A DNA stretch of 64,000 bases from Spirosoma terrae (GCF_010435915.1 NZ_JAAFZH010000001.1:186001-250000); one strand, 5' to 3'. Counted from the stretch's first letter, positions 29,305-39,057 are shown. A program made the numbers and translations. The notes: generated from the letters alone by a model not told the origin.

Positions 29305-30108
29305 ATGCAACTCGACGCAGGCTGTGAGCTGTCTTTTGAAGCAAAAGAACCAACGCCATTAGTACTAATGCTACGTCCTCGATCAGGAGCCGGGCAGTGG
29401 ATTATTAGGGAGGAGTATCAGATAACTCCTGCTGTGAATGTTACGGAATTTACCGACATCTACGGCAATCTATGTCAACGAGTTGTAGCACCTACGGGCC
29501 CATTTTCTATTCATTTTTCAGCGTCCGTGCAGACTGCCGATTTGATTGACGTAGCGAAAGGGGCTCCCTATACGCCTGTAGAAGAATTACCAGATGGCGT
29601 ATTACATTACACTTTACCAAGCCGTTATTGTCAATCCGATCAGTTGGGTAATTTAGCAGTTGAAATTACTAAAGATAGTGAAGCCGGCTATGATCAGGCC
29701 GAAGCCATTCGGCGGTGGATACACGAGAACGTAACGTATCAATATGGAACCAGCGACTCAAGTACATCGGCGGTAGATACAGCGAATAAACGCATTGGTG
29801 TTTGCCGGGATTTTACTCATTTAGGAATTTCACTCTGCCGCGCTTTAAATATTCCAGCGAGAATGGTTGTTGGTTATCTTTACCAATTAGATCCTATGGA
29901 TCTTCACGCGTGGTTTGAAGCTTATGTGGATGGCCGCTGGTTTACATTTGATGCGACTCAGAAAGAGCCGCGTGGTAATCGTATTACAGTTGCTTACGGA
30001 CGCGATGCAGCCGATGTTGCTTTTACAACGCAGTTTGGCGCCATGACACTAAACGACATGAAAGTTTGGGTCAATGCTGTCGATGAAGCTAGTACAGAGA
30101 AAAATTAG
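29305..30108 (+). CDS. transglutaminase-like family protein
   Basis: This 267-residue protein has a bacterial transglutaminase N-terminal beta domain (about 1-95) and a transglutaminase/protease-like core. The catalytic triad is visible: Cys167 in GVCRDFTHLG, His201 in DLHAWFEAYVDG and Asp216 in FTFDATQ. Such proteins act as cysteine proteases or amidases more often than as cross-linkers. No signal peptide is seen, so it is likely cytosolic. A small lipoprotein gene follows after 57 bases. The substrate is unknown. Confidence 0.9.
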   Translation: MQLDAGCELSFEAKEPTPLVLMLRPRSGAGQWIIREEYQITPAVNVTEFTDIYGNLCQRVVAPTGPFSIHFSASVQTADLIDVAKGAPYTPVEELPDGVLHYTLPSRYCQSDQLGNLAVEITKDSEAGYDQAEAIRRWIHENVTYQYGTSDSSTSAVDTANKRIGVCRDFTHLGISLCRALNIPARMVVGYLYQLDPMDLHAWFEAYVDGRWFTFDATQKEPRGNRITVAYGRDAADVAFTTQFGAMTLNDMKVWVNAVDEASTEKN

Positions 30109-30165
30109 AGCAATTCAAACGATTGATTTTTTGGTTGGGTCTATTAACTAAATTTACAGGGGCCG

Positions 30166-30600
30166 ATGAAGAAACAACTTCTTTTTTTTGCATTACTGGT
30201 CGCTTTGAGCGCCTGTCAGAATGAGAATGATGTTCGGCCTAATCAGGCAATAACGAGCGCAGCTTCAGGCTTATACCAAACCAACTTCTTTTTAGACCCC
30301 TCCTGCGTGGCAATACCAGACGGTAAAATGCCGTATGCCGAGATAAAAAAAGAAACAGACAGTACGATAACAATCGCTTATACCAGGTTTTATCCTGATA
30401 AAGAAATTCGGCAGTTAGAGCATGTTTTATTAAGCCGTCAGGCAGAAAGTATTCAACTCAAGCTTAATAAAGCGAGTATTGGCTCTATCCAAACAGACCG
30501 TATCTTTACCGATAAAGGAATGGAAAAGGAAGGCCAGGTTTTACGAATTAACTGGCAAAAGACTCCTCAGGATTTCATATATTTTACTGGCTATAAATAG
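30166..30600 (+). CDS. small putative lipoprotein
   Basis: The protein is 144 residues and starts MKKQLLFFALLVALSAC, a clear lipoprotein signal with Cys17. The mature part is beta-rich with FFLDPSCVAIPDGKMPYAEI and ends IYFTGYK. No family was recognised. It follows the transglutaminase gene and ends in a bidirectional hairpin shared with the convergent coiled-coil gene. It is a real gene by signal peptide and codon pattern, but its function is unknown. Confidence 0.75.
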   Translation: MKKQLLFFALLVALSACQNENDVRPNQAITSAASGLYQTNFFLDPSCVAIPDGKMPYAEIKKETDSTITIAYTRFYPDKEIRQLEHVLLSRQAESIQLKLNKASIGSIQTDRIFTDKGMEKEGQVLRINWQKTPQDFIYFTGYK

Positions 30601-30637
30601 AAGAAGCGTAGCATTTTTAAAATGCTACGCTTCTTCT
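30599..30637. terminator. bidirectional terminator-like hairpin
   Basis: A 19-bp perfect inverted repeat (30599-30617 with 30619-30637) lies between convergent stop codons. The centre TTTTTAAAA would form the loop. T-runs are weak on both sides. Confidence 0.75.
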
Positions 30638-30661
30638 ATTTGAACTTGAGAGAGTTGGAAT

Positions 30662-31597
30662 CTATCGAACCGCAAACTCGCCAGACCCTATGCGGAAGCC
30701 TTCTGAGTAGAGTTCAACAGTATATTTACCTGGTTTGTAAGGAATGCCGCGAGTATATAACAACTCCACATTTTGACCATTGCTTGTGTAATTAACAGTT
30801 TGCTTGGTCGTATAAATAGTTTCGTTGCCATCAACAGTGAAAGTTCCTGATCCATTAGCCATATCAGAGACAACAGCCCCAGTTGGATCAAGGACGCGGA
30901 CAAAAACCTCTTTAGGCTCTTCTTTAGTAAGAGGATTATCGAGAAGGGTATAAACCAACTTGATCTTGTCCAGACGTTTTGCTTTATAAGCATCGTCTTC
31001 TTTCACTTTACCTTTCGCGTTAACCGAGAAAACTTTTACGTTTTGAGCTTTCAAAGCCGCTGCTCGTGTCACCTTCGTAGATAAGTCCTGATTTTGAGCT
31101 ACAACTGTCGTAACTGAGTCAGAAAGACGCTGTCTATCCGTTTTTAATCCGGTGTTTTCTTCATCCAGGACTTTGACGTTGTTTGCCAACGTTACGTTCT
31201 CACGCTGAAGATCAGCGATTAAGCTATCTTTCTCAACCAGGAAAGCTTCGTATTGCTTAATTTTGACCTCATATTTAGCAATCGAAATACGATTTCCTTT
31301 GCGCAATGATGCTTTATCTGCCTCTAGTTGGGCTTTCACCTTCTCTAGCTCGGTGACGTCACCACCTAACTTTTGTACTTCAGCAATTTTGGCATCCAGT
31401 GCTGTAGAAATAGAATCCAGCTTTACTCGTGTTGTAGACAGCTCTTCAACACGCTCCGAAATTGTTACTTCTTGATTTTCTGAAACCTTTTTCTGATCAA
31501 AATATAGATAACTGGATATACCAGCTAAACCCGTCATAATGATTAGGGCTGCTAACAGGGCTCCATTCGATTTTGACCTTGGCGGATTATTCTCCAT
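30662..31597 (-). CDS. single-pass membrane protein with long coiled coil
   Basis: The protein has 311 residues. One membrane helix lies at about 13-32 (ALLAALIIMTGLAGISSYLYF is the hydrophobic core). A coiled coil rich in Lys, Glu and Leu follows from about 35 to 175. A beta-rich C-terminal domain spans about 185-311, containing KIKLVYTLLDNPLT and GIPYKPGKYTVELYSEGFRIG. It is probably anchored in the inner membrane with the coil in the periplasm. The architecture recurs in Bacteroidota proteins of unknown role. No functional motif was found. It is transcribed toward the small lipoprotein gene. Confidence 0.75.
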   Translation of the reverse strand: MENNPPRSKSNGALLAALIIMTGLAGISSYLYFDQKKVSENQEVTISERVEELSTTRVKLDSISTALDAKIAEVQKLGGDVTELEKVKAQLEADKASLRKGNRISIAKYEVKIKQYEAFLVEKDSLIADLQRENVTLANNVKVLDEENTGLKTDRQRLSDSVTTVVAQNQDLSTKVTRAAALKAQNVKVFSVNAKGKVKEDDAYKAKRLDKIKLVYTLLDNPLTKEEPKEVFVRVLDPTGAVVSDMANGSGTFTVDGNETIYTTKQTVNYTSNGQNVELLYTRGIPYKPGKYTVELYSEGFRIGSGEFAVR

Positions 31598-31963
31598 AGC
31601 AATTTTCAGTTTAACAGTTTAACATGCACAGACTAAAAAAGCCGCTTTCGCGGTTGTGTAGAGGTTGTTACATCTGACTGTAGATTAGGCTTAAGAAAGT
31701 AAAATCGTATCGATAAAGAGCTGTTTTTATGTATTTGCGTAATCTCGGAACGCCTGGTTATACTAGCATATTGCATAAAATAACTAGTTCTTGTCTAAAA
31801 AGGTTTCCTAGCGGTATGTTACAAAGAAATATAAAAGCTAGTGATAATCAAATTTTTATGCCGAATAATAAAAAATGGAAAGTGGCTCTGTGAGGCCACG
31901 TAACGCAGTGTATGATGATCTTATAACAAGTTTATCCTTGGATTGGTTATCTGTCAAAAAGCA
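31598..31963. other. 366-base intergenic region before fpg
   Basis: No gene is supported. Near 31638-31660 a hairpin GCCGC-TTTC-GCGGT reads on the minus strand as a GAAA-capped stem followed by six T, that is, a terminator just upstream of the coiled-coil gene. Near 31883-31900 a short stem GTGGC/GCCAC occurs. No TAnnTTTG box was found on either strand. Confidence 0.45.
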
Positions 31964-32782
31964 ATGCCCGAGCTTCCTGAAGTCGAAATTCGACGCCAAT
32001 ATTTAGAGTCATCTTCGCTATATCAGCCAATTAGTAATATAGAAGTAGAAGATAAGCGTCTGCTTAATACAGACTATACTACTCTTCTGGCTGCACTTGA
32101 TAATCGTCAATTTACCGGTACACGACGAGTGGGTAAAAACTTATTTGTGCTGACCGACGAACCAGGCGTAATTATGCACATGCACTTTGGCATGACTGGT
32201 GATCTGGAGTATTATCATGCATCCGTTGACAAACCGCGCTTTGCACGCATCGTCTTCGAATTTACAAATGGTTTTAAGCTGGGATTTCTTTGTCCAAGGA
32301 AGTTTGAACGCATTGGTCTAGTAGACGATATAGACAAATTTCTAAAGCAGAAAAAGATCGGCCCGGATGCTTTAGAAATAACGTTGAGTGAATTATCAAA
32401 ACGCATCAAACAGAAAAAATCGCCAATTAAGCCCGTACTTCTGGATCAAAGTATCGTAGCGGGTTTAGGAAACTGGATCGTTGATGAGGTTTTATTTCAG
32501 GCCTTTGTTCATCCAGAGCAACGCGCTGACACGCTGACTGACAGTCAACTGCTAAACATTTATGATTCAGTTCGTTTAGTTCTTGAAACGGCAATACGTT
32601 GTGAAGCTACGTATCGGGATTTTCCGATAGGTTTTCTTATACATGTTCGTGAGTGGGACGATTCGCCGTACGATGATCTGGATGCTCATAAATTTTGTCC
32701 ACGTTGTCATACCCGTATAGAGCGGTCAGTTGTTGGAGGAAGAACAACTTTTTTTTGCCCGAAAGAGCAGGTAGTATTATAG
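31964..32782 (+). CDS. Fpg/Nei family DNA glycosylase
   Basis: This 272-residue base-excision repair enzyme removes oxidised bases. It starts MPELPEVE, giving the catalytic Pro2 and Glu3 after Met removal. The conserved Lys lies in RVGKNLFVL. The helix-two-turn-helix motif is DQSIVAGLGNWIVDEVLF. The zinc finger near the C-terminus has CPRC but then FCPKEQ, so Glu replaces the usual fourth cysteine. The longer reading from 31943 adds seven residues before the catalytic Pro and was rejected. Its stop overlaps the stop of the convergent polymerase gene. MutM versus Nei type is not decided. Confidence 0.9.
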   Translation: MPELPEVEIRRQYLESSSLYQPISNIEVEDKRLLNTDYTTLLAALDNRQFTGTRRVGKNLFVLTDEPGVIMHMHFGMTGDLEYYHASVDKPRFARIVFEFTNGFKLGFLCPRKFERIGLVDDIDKFLKQKKIGPDALEITLSELSKRIKQKKSPIKPVLLDQSIVAGLGNWIVDEVLFQAFVHPEQRADTLTDSQLLNIYDSVRLVLETAIRCEATYRDFPIGFLIHVREWDDSPYDDLDAHKFCPRCHTRIERSVVGGRTTFFCPKEQVVL

Positions 32783-34042
32783 GTCTTTAATATTTCCAAA
32801 ACCAATGACATCCTTATAGATGGGGTTATCCCGTAGCTCTGTCGCGCGTACTAGTTTGTCTGCACCAAATTTTGCTTTCAGGTCGTATAGGGTTTGGCGA
32901 AATTTATTCTTACGCTTATTGTCTTCAAATAAATTAAGAGGTACTACGTCAGTGGGGATAAATCGAAAAACTACTACGTTCATGTTACGTAGCTGTTCAT
33001 TCAAAACGGGTTCACAGTGGTGTGACTGCTGAAACCTGGCAAGCCTGTCTTTAATAATCTGATATAATTCAATGCCGTCCTGTTTAGGCTCGGGAAAGTG
33101 TACTTCGTAATTAAACGTTTTGCCCGTATGATATCGGCACGAAAATGATAAATCCTGGCAGAAGACCTTTTGTCGGACCATTCGTCGCTCAAGTGTTAAA
33201 CATAGCGATTGTAGTAATTCGTCGAGTCGTTCCGAGGTTTGTCGTTGATCGGCAGAGATCGTTCTCATAGCAGACATACTTTTATTGCCTTCCTGAGTTG
33301 CCAGATCGACTTCTCCGCCAAAATTGAGTCGAATATGCCAGTGCCAGCCAATAATACTTTTGCAGATAATACGTAAATGGTCGGGAGAAGCATATCGAAG
33401 CTGTATAGGGGTATTTATGCCTTTAGATTGGAGCCTGTCAGCCATTCGGTATCCAATGCCAGGCAAATCTGTTAGTGAAAGAGTTTTGAGTATATCGTCT
33501 ATTGAGTCGGGGGTGATAATAGTTAGGCCATCGGGTTTTTGAATGTCGGAAGCTAGTTTTGCCAGGAAAACATTAGGAGCAATTCCTATTGAACATTTCA
33601 AATAGTCGCCTACCTTTTCACGGATAGCCTGTTTTATGTCTTTGGCTACCTGTTGCATGTCCTTATAAGCTAGTTGATAGTTTGTTAAATCAACCACAGC
33701 TTCGTCGATGCTTTTTGGTACTACGTCGTCAGAGAATGTACGTAAGACGGCTATAATTTTAGTATGATATTCCCTATATCGATTCGGATGCGTTTCTATT
33801 GGCACTAAATCGGGACAGAGATCTATCGCTTCATCTAGACGCATACCCGTTTTTACCCCCCTATTTTTAGCTTCAATAGACGGAGCGATAATGCATCCAT
33901 GCTTGCCTGTATAAACGCAGACACCTACTGGTCGCCCGCGCAACCAGTAATTTACCTGTTGTTCACACGAAGCAAAAAAGCTATTCATGTCAACAAAGAG
34001 TACAGTAGGTAAATTATGATTCGTAAGTCGATTTCGGTTCAT
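32777..34042 (-). CDS. Y-family DNA polymerase (DinB/UmuC type)
   Basis: This translesion polymerase of 421 residues has the palm motif LFVDMNSFFASCEQ (Asp18) and the second carboxylate motif SIDEAVVDL at about 113. The thumb HhH is DLPGIGYRMADRLQSKGI, and a little-finger domain follows. The motif MNSFFASCEQ and the neighbour suggest the UmuC branch. It is divergent from an S24-type regulator, resembling a umuDC arrangement turned back to back. The shared 120-base region holds TTGTTGTA boxes that may couple them. Its stop overlaps the fpg stop. Confidence 0.92.
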   Translation of the reverse strand: MNRNRLTNHNLPTVLFVDMNSFFASCEQQVNYWLRGRPVGVCVYTGKHGCIIAPSIEAKNRGVKTGMRLDEAIDLCPDLVPIETHPNRYREYHTKIIAVLRTFSDDVVPKSIDEAVVDLTNYQLAYKDMQQVAKDIKQAIREKVGDYLKCSIGIAPNVFLAKLASDIQKPDGLTIITPDSIDDILKTLSLTDLPGIGYRMADRLQSKGINTPIQLRYASPDHLRIICKSIIGWHWHIRLNFGGEVDLATQEGNKSMSAMRTISADQRQTSERLDELLQSLCLTLERRMVRQKVFCQDLSFSCRYHTGKTFNYEVHFPEPKQDGIELYQIIKDRLARFQQSHHCEPVLNEQLRNMNVVVFRFIPTDVVPLNLFEDNKRKNKFRQTLYDLKAKFGADKLVRATELRDNPIYKDVIGFGNIKDL

Positions 34043-34090
34043 TAATTTTACAAAAAGAAAATTGCTTTGTTGATCTCAAGCCGTCTATAA

Positions 34091-34164
34091 TTGTTGTATG
34101 TTTGTTGTAATATAATTGCAATATATTTTACCTGTATTATAGTGTCAACAACTTATACTACAAT
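34091..34164. promoter_or_regulatory. candidate operator with TTGTTGTA boxes
   Basis: TTGTTGTA is at 34091-34098 and again at 34102-34109, 11 bases apart (one helical turn). An inverted near copy TACTACAA is at 34156-34163 and CAACAAC lies near 34146. A palindrome ATTGCAAT lies between. The boxes are between the divergent S24 regulator and Y-polymerase genes. Confidence 0.5.
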
Positions 34165-34876
34165 GGCAGAAAAATGTTCAGAAAAAATTAATTATACAGT
34201 GACTATACAAGATCGGTTAAAGCAGGTATTTGATGCTTTAGGAATTACTATATATCAGATCGCCAAAGAGTTAGGGGAGAACCCGTCGAAATTCTATAAT
34301 ATTCTGAATGGACGAGCAAAACCATCTTATGATACCATTATGAGTTTGCTGGCTTGTTACCCTCAGATAAGCGCAGACTATTTGATTCGGGGTATTCTGC
34401 CCGTATTGAACTCTCCAGAAGCAAATGCAAAACTCACCGGCTCAGATGATGAGACAGTTGAAATACCATTTGTTCCAGTTCGATTTTATGCGACGTTTGT
34501 AGAGAGCTATTCCGATGGAGTAGGTGATAGAGAAACCGAGTTGTTTCGAGTACGCAGGCCTGTCATGAAAGGCTATAAGCAAGCGGTTGTGCTTGAAATA
34601 TCAGGCAATAGTATGAGCCCTCAACTTGCTCACGGCGCAAAAGTATTGGCTGTACCTGTTAGCCAGGGCGATTGGGAATATCAATCAGGGGGAGTCTACG
34701 CGGTAATGTATCGCGATTATTTCGTTGTCAAGCGAATACGCGACAATGAATTAATAACCCGGAAGTATCTTACTCTTCACTCCGATAACCCAAATGGAGG
34801 GAACGTAACAGTTCCTTTGCAGGACATCAGGGGAATGTGGAAAATTGTAACCATTGTAGAGGCTCCTGTGGAGTAA
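34163..34876 (+). CDS. helix-turn-helix regulator with S24 (LexA/UmuD-like) peptidase domain
   Basis: This 237-residue protein has an XRE-type helix-turn-helix (about 15-75, with YQIAKELGENPSKFYNILNG) and a C-terminal S24 domain. The serine is in SGNSMSP (about Ser150) and the lysine in YFVVKRI (about Lys190), the catalytic dyad of LexA, UmuD and phage CI. Between the domains no Ala-Gly or Cys-Gly dipeptide is seen, so standard self-cleavage is not supported. The reading from 34091 (TTG) adds 24 residues over the operator region and was rejected. The polymerase gene is divergent, so it probably controls a damage response. Confidence 0.87.
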   Translation: MAEKCSEKINYTVTIQDRLKQVFDALGITIYQIAKELGENPSKFYNILNGRAKPSYDTIMSLLACYPQISADYLIRGILPVLNSPEANAKLTGSDDETVEIPFVPVRFYATFVESYSDGVGDRETELFRVRRPVMKGYKQAVVLEISGNSMSPQLAHGAKVLAVPVSQGDWEYQSGGVYAVMYRDYFVVKRIRDNELITRKYLTLHSDNPNGGNVTVPLQDIRGMWKIVTIVEAPVE

Positions 34877-34890
34877 CACAGTAACTATCA

Positions 34891-34930
34891 CTAAAAAGGG
34901 CTGGCTATTATAGATGCCAGCCCTTTTTAG
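34891..34930. terminator. bidirectional terminator, S24 regulator / ABC exporter
   Basis: CTAAAAAGGGCTGGC (34891-34905) pairs perfectly over 15 bp with 34916-34930 around a 10-base loop. A and T flanks serve both strands. It overlaps the last codon of the ABC gene. Confidence 0.9.
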
Positions 34931-36711
34931 TTTACACTAGCTTGTTGCAGGACCTCTTTCTGGTGTGCCCACATATCCTGAAAGATAACACTATGTTGAC
35001 GAAGTTCTAAGAATGTTCCTGCGTCTACAATATGCCCGTCCTGCATAATATAAACGTAGTCGAACAAAGGGAGCAGATGAAGCCGGTGGAGCGTGGAGAC
35101 AACTGCCTTATCGGCAAATTCGCGCAATAGTTCGCGGTAAATCTCTAACTCCGTTTTAGGGTCTACACTACTCGTTGGTTCGTCGAGAAGCACAATATCA
35201 CTCGTTCGGGCTGCCAGCACACCACGAGCCAGTGCCAATCGTTGGCGTTGCCCCCCTGATAGATTTACGCCTTTCTCCTGAATATTGGTGTCGAGCCCAT
35301 GAAGAAGTTGCTTCAAGACTTCCTCAAAGCGAGCTACACGGCATACCTGGCGTATCTCGTCGTCGCTGAAGGGTAAGCCAAGCGTAATATTATAGGCAAT
35401 TGTACTCTCGAATATTTCGGGTTCCTGGGGAAATAACGTAACAGTATTAGCGATCGCGTTCAGGTCAGGAAATAATTGCCCATCAACTAAAACCGACAGG
35501 CCTGGCTCTGGCTGATATAAACCACGTAACAAAGTAAGTAACGTACTCTTCCCAGATCCACTTTCTCCAATAAACGCAATCCGTTTTCCGCGACTAAGGT
35601 TTAGCCTTACATTATCTAGATTGGCTATTTTTTGCGATGTTCCTGTTACGTTACGTCCGTGCGAAAAGTTAAGTTGAGCAATAGCGATGTTATGCCAATT
35701 ATCAGGTAAGGCAGCTGATTCTGGATGCTCATGCTGAGCATAAGCTTCGCTGATGCTACGTACCGTTTGCACGTCTGTGTTATACTTTACAATCTCTGTA
35801 TACTGCCAGGCTATGTCATGAAAAACGCTGGTAAATTGATTCACGTAACCTAGTAATGTAACAAGCCCACCCACCATAAAAACCTGGCCAGGTGTATAAT
35901 GCTGATACACGTAACCCGCAGCCATCACGACATAAATCAAGGCAACGAGCATACTAGCCGCGAACCATTTCCACTCGTTGATTTTTACCTGCCGCATGAA
36001 CGGCGGGAAAACCTCGGCAATTTTATATCCCAGGCCTGCCTGAATCCGGGCTTCCAAACGTAGCGTAATTACGGTAATGATGTTGGATAAACTGTCGAAG
36101 AGCGTGGCCGATACAACATGTTCCCGTTCGTTGGTTTCGTCGAGCGCTTTGATAAATGGTCGGTCGAAACACAAAATCACCCAAATGGTGAGTGCTCCTA
36201 GTAGCACACCCACCAGACCAAATGCAGGTGAGAAGTAAAGCATTGCCCCGAACGAAAACACAAATTTTGCCAATGCCTGAAGATAGATAAAGCCATCTTG
36301 AAAAAAGGTTTTCAGCGCGTCATAGGCTTTACGAATTCGGTTAATTGTTACGCCACTATGATGATCTTTATGCCAGCCAACAGGTAAATGGAGTGTCTGA
36401 TGAAACAATTCATCTAGAAAATTGCGACTCAAATTAAAGGCTAATCGACGTTCCATGACCCGTGCAGGACCGTGAAAGGCCCATTCCAGGATTTCTAGCG
36501 CTACGTAACCACCCGCATAAAGCCAAACCAGACGCAGGATGTCGACATTTGGTTGCTGAAACTGACCCACAAACCAGCCAAATAGTAAGGGACGTAGTGC
36601 CGCTACTACGTTGGCTAGAATGAATAGGAAATAGACAAGCACATATTGCCGTTTTTCATGCCGGGCGTATTGCCAGGCTGTTCGCAAAAGTGCTATATAC
36701 GGGTTTTGCAT
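34927..36711 (-). CDS. ABC transporter, fused permease and ATPase (exporter type)
   Basis: A 594-residue half transporter. The membrane domain (about 1-310) has around five to six helices. The nucleotide-binding domain has Walker A GESGSGKST at about 382-390. The signature is LSGGQRQRLALARG, Walker B is DIVLLDEPTSS and the switch His is in STLHRLH. Half transporters of this type dimerise and export lipids, peptides or drugs; the substrate cannot be told. The start was moved to MQNPYIALL at 36711, dropping seven residues. It is monocistronic and ends in the shared terminator. Confidence 0.9.
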   Translation of the reverse strand: MQNPYIALLRTAWQYARHEKRQYVLVYFLFILANVVAALRPLLFGWFVGQFQQPNVDILRLVWLYAGGYVALEILEWAFHGPARVMERRLAFNLSRNFLDELFHQTLHLPVGWHKDHHSGVTINRIRKAYDALKTFFQDGFIYLQALAKFVFSFGAMLYFSPAFGLVGVLLGALTIWVILCFDRPFIKALDETNEREHVVSATLFDSLSNIITVITLRLEARIQAGLGYKIAEVFPPFMRQVKINEWKWFAASMLVALIYVVMAAGYVYQHYTPGQVFMVGGLVTLLGYVNQFTSVFHDIAWQYTEIVKYNTDVQTVRSISEAYAQHEHPESAALPDNWHNIAIAQLNFSHGRNVTGTSQKIANLDNVRLNLSRGKRIAFIGESGSGKSTLLTLLRGLYQPEPGLSVLVDGQLFPDLNAIANTVTLFPQEPEIFESTIAYNITLGLPFSDDEIRQVCRVARFEEVLKQLLHGLDTNIQEKGVNLSGGQRQRLALARGVLAARTSDIVLLDEPTSSVDPKTELEIYRELLREFADKAVVSTLHRLHLLPLFDYVYIMQDGHIVDAGTFLELRQHSVIFQDMWAHQKEVLQQASVN

Positions 36712-36806
36712 GATTCTAAGGCATAGTCTCATTTACTGAGACGTGATCACTCCTTAAATGGACAAAAAAGAAGAATAGTTTCTTTGATATTCTTTAGTGA
36801 TACGTT

Positions 36807-36837
36807 GGTTTTCTAATTGACTTTCAGTAATTTTGCG
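36807..36837 (+). promoter_or_regulatory. promoter of fusA
   Basis: TTG (36807-36809) and TAATTTTG (36830-36837) are 20 bases apart. The leader to the ATG at 36926 would be about 80 bases. No rpsL or rpsG gene lies upstream, unlike the usual str operon. Confidence 0.75.
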
Positions 36838-36925
36838 ACCTGATTTTGTAGAAAGGGGATTGGCTGATACTAGCTAGACTCTTTACTTAGATTTAGGGAA
36901 ACATAACTTTCAGTATAACAAGCTA

Positions 36926-39043
36926 ATGGCTCGCGATTTAACCTTCACGAGAAACATCGGTATCGCTGCGCACATTGACGCAGGTAAAACGACCACAACC
37001 GAACGCATTCTCTATTACGCCGGGGTAAGCCACAAGATCGGTGAAGTTCACGACGGTGCTGCTACCATGGACTGGATGGAGCAGGAGCAGGAGCGTGGTA
37101 TCACTATTACGTCGGCTGCTACTACCGTTGATTGGACCTATCGGGACAAAAAATACCATATTAACATCATTGACACTCCGGGTCACGTTGACTTCACTGT
37201 AGAAGTAAACCGTTCGTTACGTGTACTCGATGGTCTGGTGTTTTTGTTCAGTGCCGTTGATGGTGTTGAACCTCAGTCAGAAACCAACTGGCGTCTGGCT
37301 AACAATTACAACGTAGCTCGTCTGGGCTTCGTTAACAAAATGGACCGTTCTGGAGCTGATTTCCTGAACGTATGCCGTCAGGTAAAAGAAATGTTGGGTA
37401 GCTACGCTGTCCCTCTTCAGTTACCTATCGGTGAAGAAGATAACTTCAAAGGTGTAGTTGACCTGGTTAACTTCCGGGGTATTATCTGGAATGAATCAGA
37501 TAAAGGTATGACCTTCCAGGTTGTTCCTATTCCGGACGATATGCTGGACGAAGCGACCGAATGGCGTGAGAAACTCCTAGAAGCTGTTGCTGAATTCGAC
37601 GACAGCCTGATGGAGAAGTATTTCGAAGATCCAGAGTCAATCACGGAGGACGAAATTCTTGCCGCTCTGCGTAAAGCAACCATCGCGATGAAAATTGTTC
37701 CGATGCTTTGCGGTTCGTCGTTCAAAAACAAAGGTGTTCAAACCATGCTCGACTACGTGATGGCGCTGTTGCCTTCGCCGTTGGACAAAGAGAACATCAA
37801 AGGTACGAACCCAGATACGGGCGAAGAGATTTCGCGGAAACCATCGGCAAGCGATCCGTTCTCGGCACTGGCTTTCAAAATCGCTACTGACCCATATGTA
37901 GGCCGTCTTTGCTTCATCCGTTCATACTCGGGTGTACTGGAATCGGGCTCCTATATCTTGAACAACCGTTCGGGTAACAAGGAGCGTATTTCGCGTATTT
38001 TCCAAATGCACGCCAACAAGCAGAACCAGATCGAGCGTCTGGAGGCTGGTGATATTGGTGCTGTGGTTGGTTTTAAAGATATTAAGACTGGCGATACGCT
38101 GTCAGACGAGAAGAACCCAATCGTTCTGGAATCGATGGTATTCCCAGATCCGGTTATCGGTTACGCGATTGAGCCGAAGAAAACGGCTGATCAGGATAAC
38201 TTCTCGAAAGCAATTGGTAAGTTGATCGAAGAAGACCCAACCCTGAAGGTTGAGTCGAACGAAGAAACTGGTCAAACCATTATCCGTGGTATGGGCGAGC
38301 TTCACCTCGAGATCATTATTGACCGGATGCGTCGGGAATTCAAAGTAGAAGTGAACCAGGGCGCTCCTCAGGTTGCTTACAAAGAGAAGCTAACCAAGAG
38401 TGTTGAACACCGCGAAGTGTATAAAAAGCAGTCGGGTGGTCGTGGTAAGTTTGCTGATATCGTTTTTGAACTGGGACCACGGGATCAGGAAGAAGATGGC
38501 AGCACAAAAATTGGTCTGCAGTTTGTTAATGGTATTGTTGGTGGTGTGATTCCGAAAGAATTCATTCCTGCCGTACAGAAAGGCTTCGATGAGTCGCTGA
38601 AGAATGGACCATTAGCAGGATTCCCACTCGAGAGCATGAAAGTCCGGTTGTTCCACGGTTCGTATCACGACGTTGACTCCGATTCACTTTCATTCGAGAT
38701 GGCAGCTCGCCTGGGCTTCCGTGAAGCAGCTCGTCAGGCTGGTCCGAAACTGCTTGAACCAATCATGGCTGTTGAAGTGCTAACGCCAGAAGAATACACC
38801 GGTCCAATCACGGGTGACCTTAACCGTCGTCGTGGCGTAATGAAAGGTATGGATTCGAAAGCCGGATCACAAGTGATCAAGGCTGACGTACCTCTGTCGG
38901 AGTTGTTCGGTTACGTAACGGATCTGCGCACGATGTCGTCAGGTCGTGCTACGGCTAACTTGACCTTCTCGCACTATGAAGTTGTTCCTCAGAATATTTC
39001 TGATACGGTAGTTGCCAAAGAAAAAGGTACCGTGAAGGCATAA
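36926..39043 (+). CDS. fusA: elongation factor G
   Basis: EF-G drives tRNA-mRNA translocation with GTP. The 705-residue protein has G1 [15 protein letters not shown] at about 15, [23 protein letters not shown] and NKMDRSG. Domains II-V are complete, with [11 protein letters not shown] and the domain IV tip [16 protein letters not shown]. The standard housekeeping EF-G lies next to rpsJ. It has its own promoter and its own terminator, so it is a single-gene transcript here. Confidence 0.98.
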   Translation: MARDLTFTRNIGIAAHIDAGKTTTTERILYYAGVSHKIGEVHDGAATMDWMEQEQERGITITSAATTVDWTYRDKKYHINIIDTPGHVDFTVEVNRSLRVLDGLVFLFSAVDGVEPQSETNWRLANNYNVARLGFVNKMDRSGADFLNVCRQVKEMLGSYAVPLQLPIGEEDNFKGVVDLVNFRGIIWNESDKGMTFQVVPIPDDMLDEATEWREKLLEAVAEFDDSLMEKYFEDPESITEDEILAALRKATIAMKIVPMLCGSSFKNKGVQTMLDYVMALLPSPLDKENIKGTNPDTGEEISRKPSASDPFSALAFKIATDPYVGRLCFIRSYSGVLESGSYILNNRSGNKERISRIFQMHANKQNQIERLEAGDIGAVVGFKDIKTGDTLSDEKNPIVLESMVFPDPVIGYAIEPKKTADQDNFSKAIGKLIEEDPTLKVESNEETGQTIIRGMGELHLEIIIDRMRREFKVEVNQGAPQVAYKEKLTKSVEHREVYKKQSGGRGKFADIVFELGPRDQEEDGSTKIGLQFVNGIVGGVIPKEFIPAVQKGFDESLKNGPLAGFPLESMKVRLFHGSYHDVDSDSLSFEMAARLGFREAARQAGPKLLEPIMAVEVLTPEEYTGPITGDLNRRRGVMKGMDSKAGSQVIKADVPLSELFGYVTDLRTMSSGRATANLTFSHYEVVPQNISDTVVAKEKGTVKA

Positions 39044-39057
39044 GCCTATTCGATATT

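Noticed and set aside
34091..34162. 24-codon extension of the S24 regulator
   Set aside because: It covers the repeat operator region; the ATG at 34163 gives a normal helix-turn-helix protein.
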